Assembly: GCF_000522505.1 (NCBI RefSeq)
Contig: NZ_AZMV01000007.1
Span: 186,001-250,000 of the forward strand
From: Bifidobacterium moukalabense DSM 27321
Lineage (GTDB): Bacteria > Actinomycetota > Actinomycetes > Actinomycetales > Bifidobacteriaceae
Length of the DNA stretch: 64,000 nt
Reading direction: 5' to 3'
Position 1 is the first letter of the stretch. Every line of letters begins with the position of its first letter. The position numbers and the translations under genes were made by a program. Below are positions 25,867 through 34,111 of the stretch, one piece after another. The notes under the pieces were generated by a model. The model worked only from the letters and a program-made list of their open reading frames with translations. It had not been told where the DNA came from and searched no databases.

Positions 25867-28530
25867 ATGGAAACGCAAGTCATCAAGCCGATCGCAGTGG
25901 GGGACCTGCAGATCACGCGCTTCACCATCGAACACTTTCCGGGGGATGCGCTCGGCATTCCGACCGCGACCCCGCGTATGAACTGGACCTACTCCCGTGC
26001 CGTTCCGGACGGTTCTCAGATCCTGCTGAAGATCAGCCGCCGCGTGCCGGGCTCCCCGGCGAAGGAGGAGTGCACCTACCTCCCTCCGGAAGACAACGTG
26101 CTCGTGCCTTGGCAGTTCACCCCGCTCGCCTCGCGCGAAGAGGTCTTCGCCACCGTGCAGCTCGTTTCCGCCGCACACAAGCCATTGAGCGATCCCAGCG
26201 CCACCCTGCACTTCGAGGCCGGCCTCATGCAGGAATACGAGCACGTCGCCGACTTCGTCGGCCCCTCCTGGGCGGAACCGGAAACCGACCACCGCCACCT
26301 GCCGCTGATACGTACGGAAATCGCGATCAAGGCCAAGCCGAAGCGCGCACGCCTGTACCTGAGCGCCCTCGGCCTGGTCGAGGCGGAAATCAACGGTGTG
26401 AAAATCGGCAACGACGCACTGATTCCCGGCTGGACCAACTACGAACAGCGCGTGCAGTGCTGGACCTACGACGTCACCGGCGAGCTCAACGAGGGCGCCA
26501 ACGCCATGGGCTTCTGGCTCGGCGACGGCTGGTATCGCGGCCGTCTCGGCTTCGACGGCGGTTATGTGAACTACTACGGCGATCGCCTCGGCGTGTTCGC
26601 GCAGCTTGAAGTCGAGTATGAGGACGGCGGCATCGAGCACGTCTACTCCAATGCCTGGGACCGCCAATGGAAGGCCTCGCTCGGCCCGATCGTCTGCTCC
26701 GACCTGTGCGAGGGCGAGCGGTACGATGCGCGCCTCGAACAGCCGGGCTGGTCCGAGCCGGGCTTCGACGATTCGAGCTGGAAGCCGGTCGCCGAAATCT
26801 TCTACGATCCCGCGAAAATCGAGAATCCCGATACCTCACCGGTGCGCGCGCAGGAAATCAACGAACCGGTATCCATCACACGCACCGGCGACACCCCCGA
26901 CGGCCGCGGCATCTGGCTGGTCGACTTCGGCCAGAACTGCACGCAGCGCATCCATCTGCACGTCAAGGGCCTTGAGGCCGGGCAGAGCGTGGAACTGCAC
27001 CATGTGGAGGTGCTCGAACCGAACGGCGAAATCGCCACACGCACCCTGCGCCGCGGCCAGCAGCATGACATCTACACCTCCAATGGCACGGACGCCTGGT
27101 GGGAGCCGCGCTTCGCGATGCACGGCTTCCGCTATGCGCAGATCGAGGGCGTTGCGGGCGAACTGACCGCCGCCGACATCGAATGCCACGTCTACCACTC
27201 CGTGATGGATCGCGCCGGCGAACTGGAAACCTCCAATCCGCTGCTGAACCGCCTGCATGCCAATGCGTTGTGGTCGATGCGTTCCAACTTCGTATCCGTT
27301 CCGCAGGACTGCCCGCAGCGCGACGAGCGCATGGGCTGGACGGGCGACATCTGCCTGTTCGCGCCGACCGCCGCCTACCTGTACGACGTGTACGGCTTCC
27401 TCAAGAGCTGGCTCAAGGACGTTCGCGCCGACCAGGTCAAATGGGGCACGGTGCCGTTCTACGTGCCGTTCATTCCGCTCGGCGGCTGGGCGCACCCGCA
27501 GGCCATCTCCACATGGGGCGATTCCGCGGTCGAGGTGCCGTGGGTGCTCTACATGGAGTCCGGCGACCCGCAGATCCTCGCCGATTCCTACGATCTGAGC
27601 CGTGATTGGATCGACGAGGTGGCCGGCTATCTCTCGCCGGACGGCGTGTGGGATCGCCGACCGGATTACGTGCTCGGCCAGCTCGGCGATTGGCTTGATC
27701 CGACCGCTCCGCCGGATGATCCGACGCAGGCGATGACCGAGAAGGAGCTCGTCGCGACCGCCTTCTTCGCCCGTTCCTGCGCGCAGGCCGAGCAAATCGC
27801 GCGGATTCTCGGCAACAACGAGGACGCCGTACGATTCGGCGACCTGCGCAGGCACGTCACCTCCGGATTCCTGGCGCGCTTCACGAACCTGGATGGCACG
27901 ATGACATCCGACACGCAATGCGCGTATGCGCTGGCAATCGCGTTCGGTCTGCTCGACGGCGAGCCGGTGCGCCGCGTCAAGGCGGGCAACCGCCTGGCCA
28001 AGCTCGTGCGCGAGTCCGGCGGCAAGGTGAGCACCGGCTTCGCGGGCACGCCATTCGTACTGCCGGCCCTGACCATGACCGGGCACAACGAGGAGGCCTA
28101 CGGACTGCTGCTCTCCGAGGAGTGCCCGAGCTGGCTGTACCAGGTGAAGATGGGCGCCACCACCACGTGGGAGCGTTGGGATTCCATGCGCCCGGACGGC
28201 TCGCTCAACCCCGGCGGCATGACCTCGTTCAACCATTACGCACTCGGCTCCGTGGCCGAATGGATGCATGCGCACATCGGCGGCCTCGAGGCCATCGAGG
28301 CCGGCTGGAAGCGATTCCGTGTGGCGCCGGTGATCGGCGGCGGCCTCGACCACGCCTCCACCTCGCACGTCACCCCGTACGGCAAGGCCTCCGTGGCATG
28401 GAAGACCTCCGCAGAGGGCGTGGAACTCGATGTGACCGTACCGATCGGCGCCACCGCCGTGGTGGAGCTGCCCGACCATGAGCCGACCGAGCTGGCCGGC
28501 GGAACGCACCACTTGGTCGTGGCGCTGTAA
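25867..28530 (+). CDS. Alpha-L-rhamnosidase, glycoside hydrolase family 78
   Basis: 887 residues from ATG 25867; the ATG at 25858 is only two bases from AAAGGAG, so the second ATG fits better. N-terminal beta-sandwich domains (RARLYLSALGLVEAEINGVK; AMGFWLGDGWYRGRLGF) are followed by an (alpha/alpha)6 barrel. The family's catalytic stretch is DCPQRDERMGWTGDICLF (R485-D486-E487-R488, D494), and the second acidic residue lies in ATTTWERWDS (E769). No signal peptide is seen, so it acts in the cytosol on imported terminal alpha-L-rhamnosides, for example plant flavonoid or short oligosaccharide rhamnosides. MFS genes on both sides and LacI operators upstream support this. Confidence 0.93.
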   Translation: METQVIKPIAVGDLQITRFTIEHFPGDALGIPTATPRMNWTYSRAVPDGSQILLKISRRVPGSPAKEECTYLPPEDNVLVPWQFTPLASREEVFATVQLVSAAHKPLSDPSATLHFEAGLMQEYEHVADFVGPSWAEPETDHRHLPLIRTEIAIKAKPKRARLYLSALGLVEAEINGVKIGNDALIPGWTNYEQRVQCWTYDVTGELNEGANAMGFWLGDGWYRGRLGFDGGYVNYYGDRLGVFAQLEVEYEDGGIEHVYSNAWDRQWKASLGPIVCSDLCEGERYDARLEQPGWSEPGFDDSSWKPVAEIFYDPAKIENPDTSPVRAQEINEPVSITRTGDTPDGRGIWLVDFGQNCTQRIHLHVKGLEAGQSVELHHVEVLEPNGEIATRTLRRGQQHDIYTSNGTDAWWEPRFAMHGFRYAQIEGVAGELTAADIECHVYHSVMDRAGELETSNPLLNRLHANALWSMRSNFVSVPQDCPQRDERMGWTGDICLFAPTAAYLYDVYGFLKSWLKDVRADQVKWGTVPFYVPFIPLGGWAHPQAISTWGDSAVEVPWVLYMESGDPQILADSYDLSRDWIDEVAGYLSPDGVWDRRPDYVLGQLGDWLDPTAPPDDPTQAMTEKELVATAFFARSCAQAEQIARILGNNEDAVRFGDLRRHVTSGFLARFTNLDGTMTSDTQCAYALAIAFGLLDGEPVRRVKAGNRLAKLVRESGGKVSTGFAGTPFVLPALTMTGHNEEAYGLLLSEECPSWLYQVKMGATTTWERWDSMRPDGSLNPGGMTSFNHYALGSVAEWMHAHIGGLEAIEAGWKRFRVAPVIGGGLDHASTSHVTPYGKASVAWKTSAEGVELDVTVPIGATAVVELPDHEPTELAGGTHHLVVAL

Positions 28531-28537
28531 CTTCGAT

Positions 28538-28621
28538 CCCCTCCGGCGCCGAGAGCGCGAAATCCCCGCCCACGGTCCGCTCCACCGGGCGTCAGCTTGA
28601 CGGCTCAGCCCGCCGGAGGGG
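28538..28621 (+). repeat. 11-bp inverted repeat spanning the rhamnosidase-MFS gap
   Basis: CCCCTCCGGCG (28538-28548) is exactly complementary to CGCCGGAGGGG (28611-28621), with 62 bases between the arms. The arms bracket almost the whole intergenic region and the second arm ends 10 bases before the AAAGGA of the next gene. It may form a long-range RNA stem that limits read-through or folds back the leader. Confidence 0.5.
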
Positions 28622-28648
28622 GTAAATTATCAGAGAGAAAGGATAACC

Positions 28649-29965
28649 ATGTCACTCAATGACGAGTCGGCGGTCGACACCACCATTGCACCGGAGGAGA
28701 TCGCACCGGATACCGGCCGACGCCTCACCACGGCCGAGAAACTCCGCTTCGGCATCGGCTTCGCACTGTTCTCGCTGCTGTGGATGACCGCCGGCACCTC
28801 CGGCTCCGGCGTGCTGCTGCCGCAACGTTTCGACGAACTCAACATCGGCACCCCGGAAGTGATCCTGGGCGCGATGAACTCCGTCGGCTGCATCTTCGCA
28901 CTGTTCGCGAACATCATCTTCGGCGCGCTGTCCGACATCACGCGTTCGCGCTTCGGCAAGCGCACGCCGTGGATCGTGGCCGGTGGCTTCGTCACCGCGG
29001 CCGGTTATGTGCTGGCGTTCTCGTCGGCCTCGCTTGCGGGCATCGTGGCGGGCTGGTCCATCGTGCAGATCGGCGTCAACATGATGATCGCCCCGGCCGT
29101 GGCGGTCCTGTCCGACCGCATTCCGGAAAACGTGCGCGGCACCTTCTCGTCGTTCTACGGTGGCGCGATGATCGTCGGCCAGTCCGCAGGCACGTTCCTG
29201 GGCTCGAAGTTCATCGACAGCATGGGCGTCGGTTTCGTGATCGGCGCGGTGCTGTTCGGCATCACCGGCATCCTGACGATCATCATCTGGCCTGCCGAAC
29301 GCTCGTCGAAGGTCGGCAGCGCAGCGGACGACACCAAGGCGAACGTGAAGCTCAGCCCGGCGGCCATCGCGAAGTCCTTCATCCCGCCGACCAGGAACTG
29401 CCGTGACTTCTACCTCGCACTCGTCGGCCGACTGCTGCTGATCTTCGGATGGTCCATGATCTCCGGCTACCAGCTGTACATCCTCAAGAAATATTGCGGG
29501 CTCAGCGTCGACGATGCCGCCTCGACGCTCGCCACCATGTCGCTGATCTCGATGGTCGTGCTCATGATCTGCTCGATCGTCTCCGGGCCGATCTCCGACA
29601 AGCTGCACAAGCGCAAGATCATCGTGGCCACCGGCTCCGTGATCATCGCCGTGGGCGTGGCCATCCCGTTCTTCATGCCGACCGCATTGGGCATGATGCT
29701 CTACGCGGGCATCGGCGGCGTGGGCTACGGCATCTACATCGCCGTGGACCAGGCGCTGAACGTGGACGTGCTGCCAAGCGCCGACGAGGCCGGCAAGGAT
29801 CTGGGCATCCTCAACCTCGCCAACACCGTCGGCCAGGTGCTCGCCCCGGTCGTGACCGGTGCGATCGTGGTGGCCACCGGCAGCTATGCGCAGATCTTCC
29901 CGGTCGCCATCGTCTCCGTGCTCGTCGGCGCCGTGGTGATCATGCTCATCAAGAAGGTCGCCTAG
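28649..29965 (+). CDS. MFS transporter (SLC45/GPH-like sugar carrier)
   Basis: 438 residues, ATG 28649 with AGAAAGGAT upstream. Twelve membrane segments after a 35-residue hydrophilic N-terminus. The loop FGALSDITRSRFGKRTPWIV between helices 2 and 3 is characteristic of sucrose/maltose-type MFS carriers; the second half has PISDKLHKRKIIVATGS and DQALNVDVLPSADEAGKDLG. It probably moves a sugar and belongs to the rhamnosidase operon. The presence of two carriers in one operon suggests one for the glycoside and another for a product or related glycoside. This is inference. Confidence 0.87.
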   Translation: MSLNDESAVDTTIAPEEIAPDTGRRLTTAEKLRFGIGFALFSLLWMTAGTSGSGVLLPQRFDELNIGTPEVILGAMNSVGCIFALFANIIFGALSDITRSRFGKRTPWIVAGGFVTAAGYVLAFSSASLAGIVAGWSIVQIGVNMMIAPAVAVLSDRIPENVRGTFSSFYGGAMIVGQSAGTFLGSKFIDSMGVGFVIGAVLFGITGILTIIIWPAERSSKVGSAADDTKANVKLSPAAIAKSFIPPTRNCRDFYLALVGRLLLIFGWSMISGYQLYILKKYCGLSVDDAASTLATMSLISMVVLMICSIVSGPISDKLHKRKIIVATGSVIIAVGVAIPFFMPTALGMMLYAGIGGVGYGIYIAVDQALNVDVLPSADEAGKDLGILNLANTVGQVLAPVVTGAIVVATGSYAQIFPVAIVSVLVGAVVIMLIKKVA

Positions 29966-29991
29966 CGCCCCACCTTCCTCTTTTCCCACAC

Positions 29992-30049
29992 ATGCGGACC
30001 ATGCGTTTCGTTCCGGCTGCCGAAACCGGAAACGATGCATGGTCCGCAT
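29992..30049 (+). terminator. Long hairpin terminator after the carbohydrate operon
   Basis: ATGCGGACCATGC (29992-30004) pairs with GCATGGTCCGCAT (30037-30049), and the inner part (TTCCGG/CCGGAA) extends the stem imperfectly. It lies 27 bases after the MFS stop. No clear T run follows. Confidence 0.6.
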
Positions 30050-30103
30050 ATGCATTGCCCTGCCCGACGGACGTCGGCATAATCACTATGTGAGACGAAA
30101 CGC

Positions 30104-30157
30104 TGTAGGCGGAAAAATGGAGAATGGCGGAATTGCGCCATTCTGATTTCGCCTACA
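30104..30157. other. Nested hairpin upstream of the iron-uptake cluster
   Basis: Outer arms TGTAGGCG/CGCCTACA (30104-30111, 30150-30157) enclose inner arms GAATGGCG/CGCCATTC (30122-30129, 30136-30143). The rest of the 30158-30295 gap, up to the FTR1 start, shows no gene and no clear iron box. The element may be a 5' leader structure, an operator or, read on the minus strand where TTTTT follows the inner stem, a terminator. Confidence 0.45.
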
Positions 30158-30295
30158 ACAAAAACTTCCAAAAATCAAGACTGTTCTTCCGGAATCTTCC
30201 GTTCTATGTTGTGGTCACGGTGCGCATGTTGCGTACGGCAACGGGGGCGCATCAATCAGACTTTTGCAACGGGCTGAGAGAGAGGAACCGGTCTC

Positions 30296-32041
30296 ATGTC
30301 ATTGCGCGACGAGCGCTCGCAGGGCCTTGGACGCATCACCGCCATCATCGCGGCGATGATGATCATGCTTGCCACGATGTTCGCCTGTATGTCGATGCCG
30401 CAGCAGGCGCTTGCCGCCGATGACTCCCAGACGAACTTCGACTCCTGGGCCGAGGTCGCGGCCAACATCGAACGGCAGCTTGAGACCGCCGAACAGGACT
30501 ACGGCGACGGCAACTACTATCAGGCCGGCACCGACTTCCAGAACGCGCACTGGGTCGGCTACGACGCATCCAACTTCTCCAAGGTCGTCAACGACACCAT
30601 CGGCGCCGACAAGCAGAAGGCACTGCTGCAGGAATTCACCGACCTCGAGGGCCTGGCCTATCAGCAGGGCCAGGGCGACGCCATCGCCTCCAAGGTCGAC
30701 GCGCTGACCGCTGACCTCAACGCGACCGCACAGACGCTTGACGCCGACACCAGCCTCGCCAATCCCAAGGAATACGCGAAACAGCGCGCGGAAGAGACCG
30801 CCAAGGAGCGCAAGAAGCTCGACGCGGCCAAGAAGAACTCCTCCAAGGGCAAGGGCGACCGCACCTGGAGCGACGTGGCCAGCGAGATGAACGTCATCCT
30901 CGACAAGGCATACAAGGCCGCCGTTTCCGGCAAGGGCTCGGAAGGCTCCAGCCTCGTCAACACCGCGTACTACCAGTACTACGAGAAGCTCGGCTTCGAA
31001 AAGAACGTCATGAACGCGATCTCCGGCGACCGCGTCTCGCAGGTCGAATACCAGTTCAAGATGACCCGCAAGACCATGCGCGACGGCGGCTCCCAGAAGG
31101 AGATCAAGCAACTGGTCGACGACTTGAAGAGCTGGCTCGTGGAGGATGCGGCCACGCTCGACGGCGGCGCGACCGGCAATGTCAACAGCTTCACCAGGTT
31201 CATCACCAGCTCCGTCGGGCAGGCGTTCCTCATTCTGATCCGTGAGGGCCTCGAAGCGCTGCTGGTGGTGGCCGCGGTGATCGCCTACCTGGTGAAGTCG
31301 GGCAACAAGCGCTTCACCAAGTTCATCTACCTCGGCGTGCTCGCCGGCCTGGCGGGCTCCGGCCTGATCGCGGTGCTCTTCACCTTCCTGTTCGGCGGAT
31401 CCGGCCCGATTCAGGAGATTTCCGAAGGCGTGTGCGCGCTCATCGCCATGGCCATGCTGCTGTGGACCAGCAACTGGATGCTCAACAAGAGCTCCGTGGA
31501 GGCGTGGAACCGCTACATCCGCAACAAGACCGAGGCCGCCGTGGCCAGTGCGCAAAGCAAGATGGAGGCCGGCGAGGGCGTAAGCTTCGGCATGGTCGTC
31601 TCGCTCGCCATGCTGAGCTTCCTCGCGGTGTTCCGCGAAGGCGCCGAAACGGTGATCTTCTACGAGTCCATCTATTCGATGAGCCAGGATTCACGCGGCA
31701 TGTGGATTGGCGGCATCGCAGCCGCGGTCGTGCTGCTGATCATCTTCTTCGTGCTGCGCTTCACCTCCGTGAAGATTCCGATCGGCCCGTTCTTCCTCGT
31801 CACCTCGATTCTGATGGCCGTGTTGGTCGTCATCTTCGCCGGCGGCGGCATCCATGCGCTGATCGAAGGCGACCTGATCGAAGGCACCTACCTGAGCAAC
31901 GTGCCGACCAACGACTGGATCGGCCTGTATCCGTACGTCGAATGCCTTGTGGCGCAGGCGCTGGCCGCCATCGCCGTGATCGCACTGTTCGTGGTCGGCT
32001 TCGTCAGGAAACGCAAACTCAAGATTTCCGATATCTCCTAA
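30296..32041 (+). CDS. FTR1-family iron permease with N-terminal extracytoplasmic helical domain
   Basis: 581 residues; ATG 30296 after GAGAGAGGA. A signal peptide ends near QQALAADD (about residue 41). A long helical region (about 45-300; TAEQDYGDGNYYQAGTDFQN) precedes seven or so membrane segments. The two iron-ligand motifs of FTR1 are present: REGLEALLVV in the first membrane segment and FREGAETVIFYES in a later one. The family takes up ferric iron, or iron handed over from a periplasmic donor. It heads a cluster ordered FTR1, P19-like, DUF2318, two permeases, ATPase and FMN-binding protein. That resembles the Campylobacter Cj1658-Cj1663 set and, from memory, the bifidobacterial bfeUO/sif genes. 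Confidence 0.92.
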   Translation: MSLRDERSQGLGRITAIIAAMMIMLATMFACMSMPQQALAADDSQTNFDSWAEVAANIERQLETAEQDYGDGNYYQAGTDFQNAHWVGYDASNFSKVVNDTIGADKQKALLQEFTDLEGLAYQQGQGDAIASKVDALTADLNATAQTLDADTSLANPKEYAKQRAEETAKERKKLDAAKKNSSKGKGDRTWSDVASEMNVILDKAYKAAVSGKGSEGSSLVNTAYYQYYEKLGFEKNVMNAISGDRVSQVEYQFKMTRKTMRDGGSQKEIKQLVDDLKSWLVEDAATLDGGATGNVNSFTRFITSSVGQAFLILIREGLEALLVVAAVIAYLVKSGNKRFTKFIYLGVLAGLAGSGLIAVLFTFLFGGSGPIQEISEGVCALIAMAMLLWTSNWMLNKSSVEAWNRYIRNKTEAAVASAQSKMEAGEGVSFGMVVSLAMLSFLAVFREGAETVIFYESIYSMSQDSRGMWIGGIAAAVVLLIIFFVLRFTSVKIPIGPFFLVTSILMAVLVVIFAGGGIHALIEGDLIEGTYLSNVPTNDWIGLYPYVECLVAQALAAIAVIALFVVGFVRKRKLKISDIS

Positions 32042-32071
32042 ACGGAACCCAAAGAAACAAAGGAAGAGATA

Positions 32072-32734
32072 ATGAAGAACAAGAAGATCGCCGCACTGCT
32101 CGGCATCCTGCTGGCCGGCTCCATGGCCTTCTCGCTGTCCGGCTGCGGCAACGGCAACAGCTCCGCCTCCAACGACAAGAGCAGCAGCTCCTCGTCCACG
32201 GCCTCCGACGATTCCAGCAAGGACGACTCCAGCTCCGACGACTCCGCCGGCTTCGAGGAGATCCAGGTCGACGAGAATCACTCCGATCAGGAGGTCGGCC
32301 CGCTGACCGTCAACGCCGTGTACTTCCAGCCGATCGATATGGAGCCGTCCGGCATGGGCCTGAAGGCCGCCGACGCCAGCTTCCACCTCGAAGCCGACAT
32401 CCACGCCAACCAGAAGGGCACCGAACTCGGCTACGGCAAGGGTGACTTCGTTCCGGACCTGACCGTGAACTACGACATCATCGACAAGACCTCCAACGAG
32501 TCCGTCGGCTCCGGCACCTTCATGCAGATGAACGCCTCCGACGGCCCGCACTATGGCGCCAACATCAAGCTCGACAAGGCCGGCTCCTACAAGCTCGTGC
32601 TGAAGATCGAATCCCCGGAGAAGAAGGGCTGGATGCTGCACGTCGATCCGGAAACCGGCGTCAAGGGCCGCTTCTGGACCGAACCACTCGAGGTCACCTT
32701 CCCGGATTGGAACTACACTCCGCAGGAGTGGTGA
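32072..32734 (+). CDS. P19/Tp34-like iron transport lipoprotein
   Basis: 220 residues. Lipoprotein signal with lipobox LSGC (Cys 25), then a Ser/Asp-rich linker to about residue 65. The Fe_transport (P19) domain follows: VGPLTVNAVYFQPIDMEPSG with a Met candidate ligand, ASFHLEADIHAN with two His, and ASDGPHYGANIKLDKAGSYK with another His. In Campylobacter P19 such Met/His residues bind copper beside an iron site, and the protein feeds FTR1. The gene lies 30 bases after FTR1. It should be anchored to the outer face of the membrane and present iron to the permease. A stable hairpin follows, so downstream genes may be less expressed. Confidence 0.9.
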   Translation: MKNKKIAALLGILLAGSMAFSLSGCGNGNSSASNDKSSSSSSTASDDSSKDDSSSDDSAGFEEIQVDENHSDQEVGPLTVNAVYFQPIDMEPSGMGLKAADASFHLEADIHANQKGTELGYGKGDFVPDLTVNYDIIDKTSNESVGSGTFMQMNASDGPHYGANIKLDKAGSYKLVLKIESPEKKGWMLHVDPETGVKGRFWTEPLEVTFPDWNYTPQEW

Positions 32735-32765
32735 GTCTCGCCGTCTAGACTATAGATCCAGTTGA

Positions 32766-32793
32766 GTCGGAGCCCGCGGCAGCGGGTTCCGAC
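32766..32793 (+). terminator. Hairpin dividing FTR1/P19 from the rest of the iron cluster
   Basis: GTCGGAGCCCGC (32766-32777) pairs with GCGGGTTCCGAC (32782-32793) with one G-T pair and a four-base loop. It is followed by TTC rather than a T run. It lies 31 bases after the P19 stop and 26 before the next start, suggesting attenuation between two transcription units. Confidence 0.6.
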
Positions 32794-32818
32794 TTCATGC
32801 GTAATGGTAAGGGGAAAG

Positions 32819-34090
32819 ATGCTGCTGCAGTATGTGACGGTGTTGCAGGGATTGCTGGCACCGGCTTTGCTGGTCATGGCGCTGAACGTGATGCTCACCG
32901 TCGGCGAGGGGCGCGACAAGCCGCTGAGCGCGTATTGGCGGCTGGCCGGCTTCCTCGTCGGTTTCGCGGGTGCCGTCGTATTCGCCGCCCTGCGCGCCAC
33001 GGCCGTAATCACGCAGCGCACCTTCGTCAACTATCCGACGCTATGGTGCTGCGTGATCTTCGATATCGCGACATTCGCGATCGTGATATGCGCGCGACGC
33101 ATCACCACCCACTGGCATGACCATCGGTTTGCGCTGGATGCGGCCAATCTCATCGCCGCGTTGGCGATCGCCGCCACCACCTTCCGTGCGCTGCCCGACG
33201 TGATCCTGCGCCTTACGATCTTCGTGGAGCCGGGCGATCCGGTCTTCACCTCCGACATGCTGCTCCGCGCGCTCGGCTTTGCGCTCGGCGCCGCCACCGC
33301 GATCATCGCGGCCTGCATCTTCCGTACGATGCGTTCCACGGCCGTGCGCTGGTCGTTCACCACGGCCGTGCTGCTGCTCATCGTGCTGCTGTTCACCTCG
33401 CATTTCACCGATCTGGCGCAACTGCTGCAGTCCAAGCGCATCGTCAGCTTCCCGACCGCCGCGTTCCTGGCGCTCGTATGGGGCATCAATCATCAGCGCG
33501 AAATGGCCATCGCCATGGCGCTCGTATTCGTCATCCCGGCTGCCGCCAGCATCGTCATGGGCTTCAAGGTCAAGCCGACCGGCCCCAACGAGGCGATCGC
33601 ACGCTCCCATGTGGCGTTCCGCCGCCGTGCGAAGGCCGCCGGCGCATGGAGCCTCGTCGCCATGATCGGCATCACCGTGGCGCTGACCTACGGCGTGGCG
33701 CAGACGCAGAAGGTCGTCACCCTTTCACCGCCCGAGGAGTACTCGCTCAAGGACGGCGTGGCCACCATCACGTTCGACCAGGTCTCCGACGGCCATCTGC
33801 ACCGCTTCCAGTACAAGGCGAAGGATGGCACCGTCATGCGCTTCATCATCATCAAGAAGAACGGCGGCGCGTACGGCGTCGGTCTCGACGCCTGCGACAA
33901 CTGCGGCGACGCCGGCTACTACGAAAAGGACGGCAAGATCATCTGCAAGAAGTGCGATGTGGCCATCAACCTTGCGACCATCGGCTTCAAGGGCGGCTGC
34001 AATCCGGTGCCGTTCGACTACCAGGTCAAACTGGGCAAAATCGTCATCCAGACCTCCGTGCTCGACGCGCTGTCGAGCCACTTCCAGTGA
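32819..34090 (+). CDS. DUF2318-type membrane protein with CxxC metal/redox domain
   Basis: 423 residues from ATG 32819 (AAGGGGA upstream; a TTG at 32762 would include the hairpin and is rejected). Eight or so membrane helices fill residues 1-300. The extracytoplasmic C-terminus (from about 320) contains DACDNCGDAGYYEKDGKIIC and KKCDVAINLATIGFKGGCN. These give two CxxC pairs plus one Cys and match the DUF2318 family that sits beside FTR1/P19 genes in many bacteria. The pairs may bind a metal or carry electrons for reducing Fe3+. It is followed at 22 bases by the first permease gene. Confidence 0.85.
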   Translation: MLLQYVTVLQGLLAPALLVMALNVMLTVGEGRDKPLSAYWRLAGFLVGFAGAVVFAALRATAVITQRTFVNYPTLWCCVIFDIATFAIVICARRITTHWHDHRFALDAANLIAALAIAATTFRALPDVILRLTIFVEPGDPVFTSDMLLRALGFALGAATAIIAACIFRTMRSTAVRWSFTTAVLLLIVLLFTSHFTDLAQLLQSKRIVSFPTAAFLALVWGINHQREMAIAMALVFVIPAAASIVMGFKVKPTGPNEAIARSHVAFRRRAKAAGAWSLVAMIGITVALTYGVAQTQKVVTLSPPEEYSLKDGVATITFDQVSDGHLHRFQYKAKDGTVMRFIIIKKNGGAYGVGLDACDNCGDAGYYEKDGKIICKKCDVAINLATIGFKGGCNPVPFDYQVKLGKIVIQTSVLDALSSHFQ

Positions 34091-34111
34091 GCGGAAAGGA
34101 GTGATCGACCG

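Noticed and set aside
24466-26667. Long minus-strand open frame of 733 codons opposite the MFS and rhamnosidase genes
   Set aside because: It is antisense to two clear genes with high GC third positions, which removes stop codons by chance; its translation is His/Gly/Glu-rich noise without domains.
28652-30055. Minus-strand frame of 467 codons opposite the last MFS gene
   Set aside because: Same codon-bias shadow; His/Asp/Arg-rich and without a ribosome binding site.
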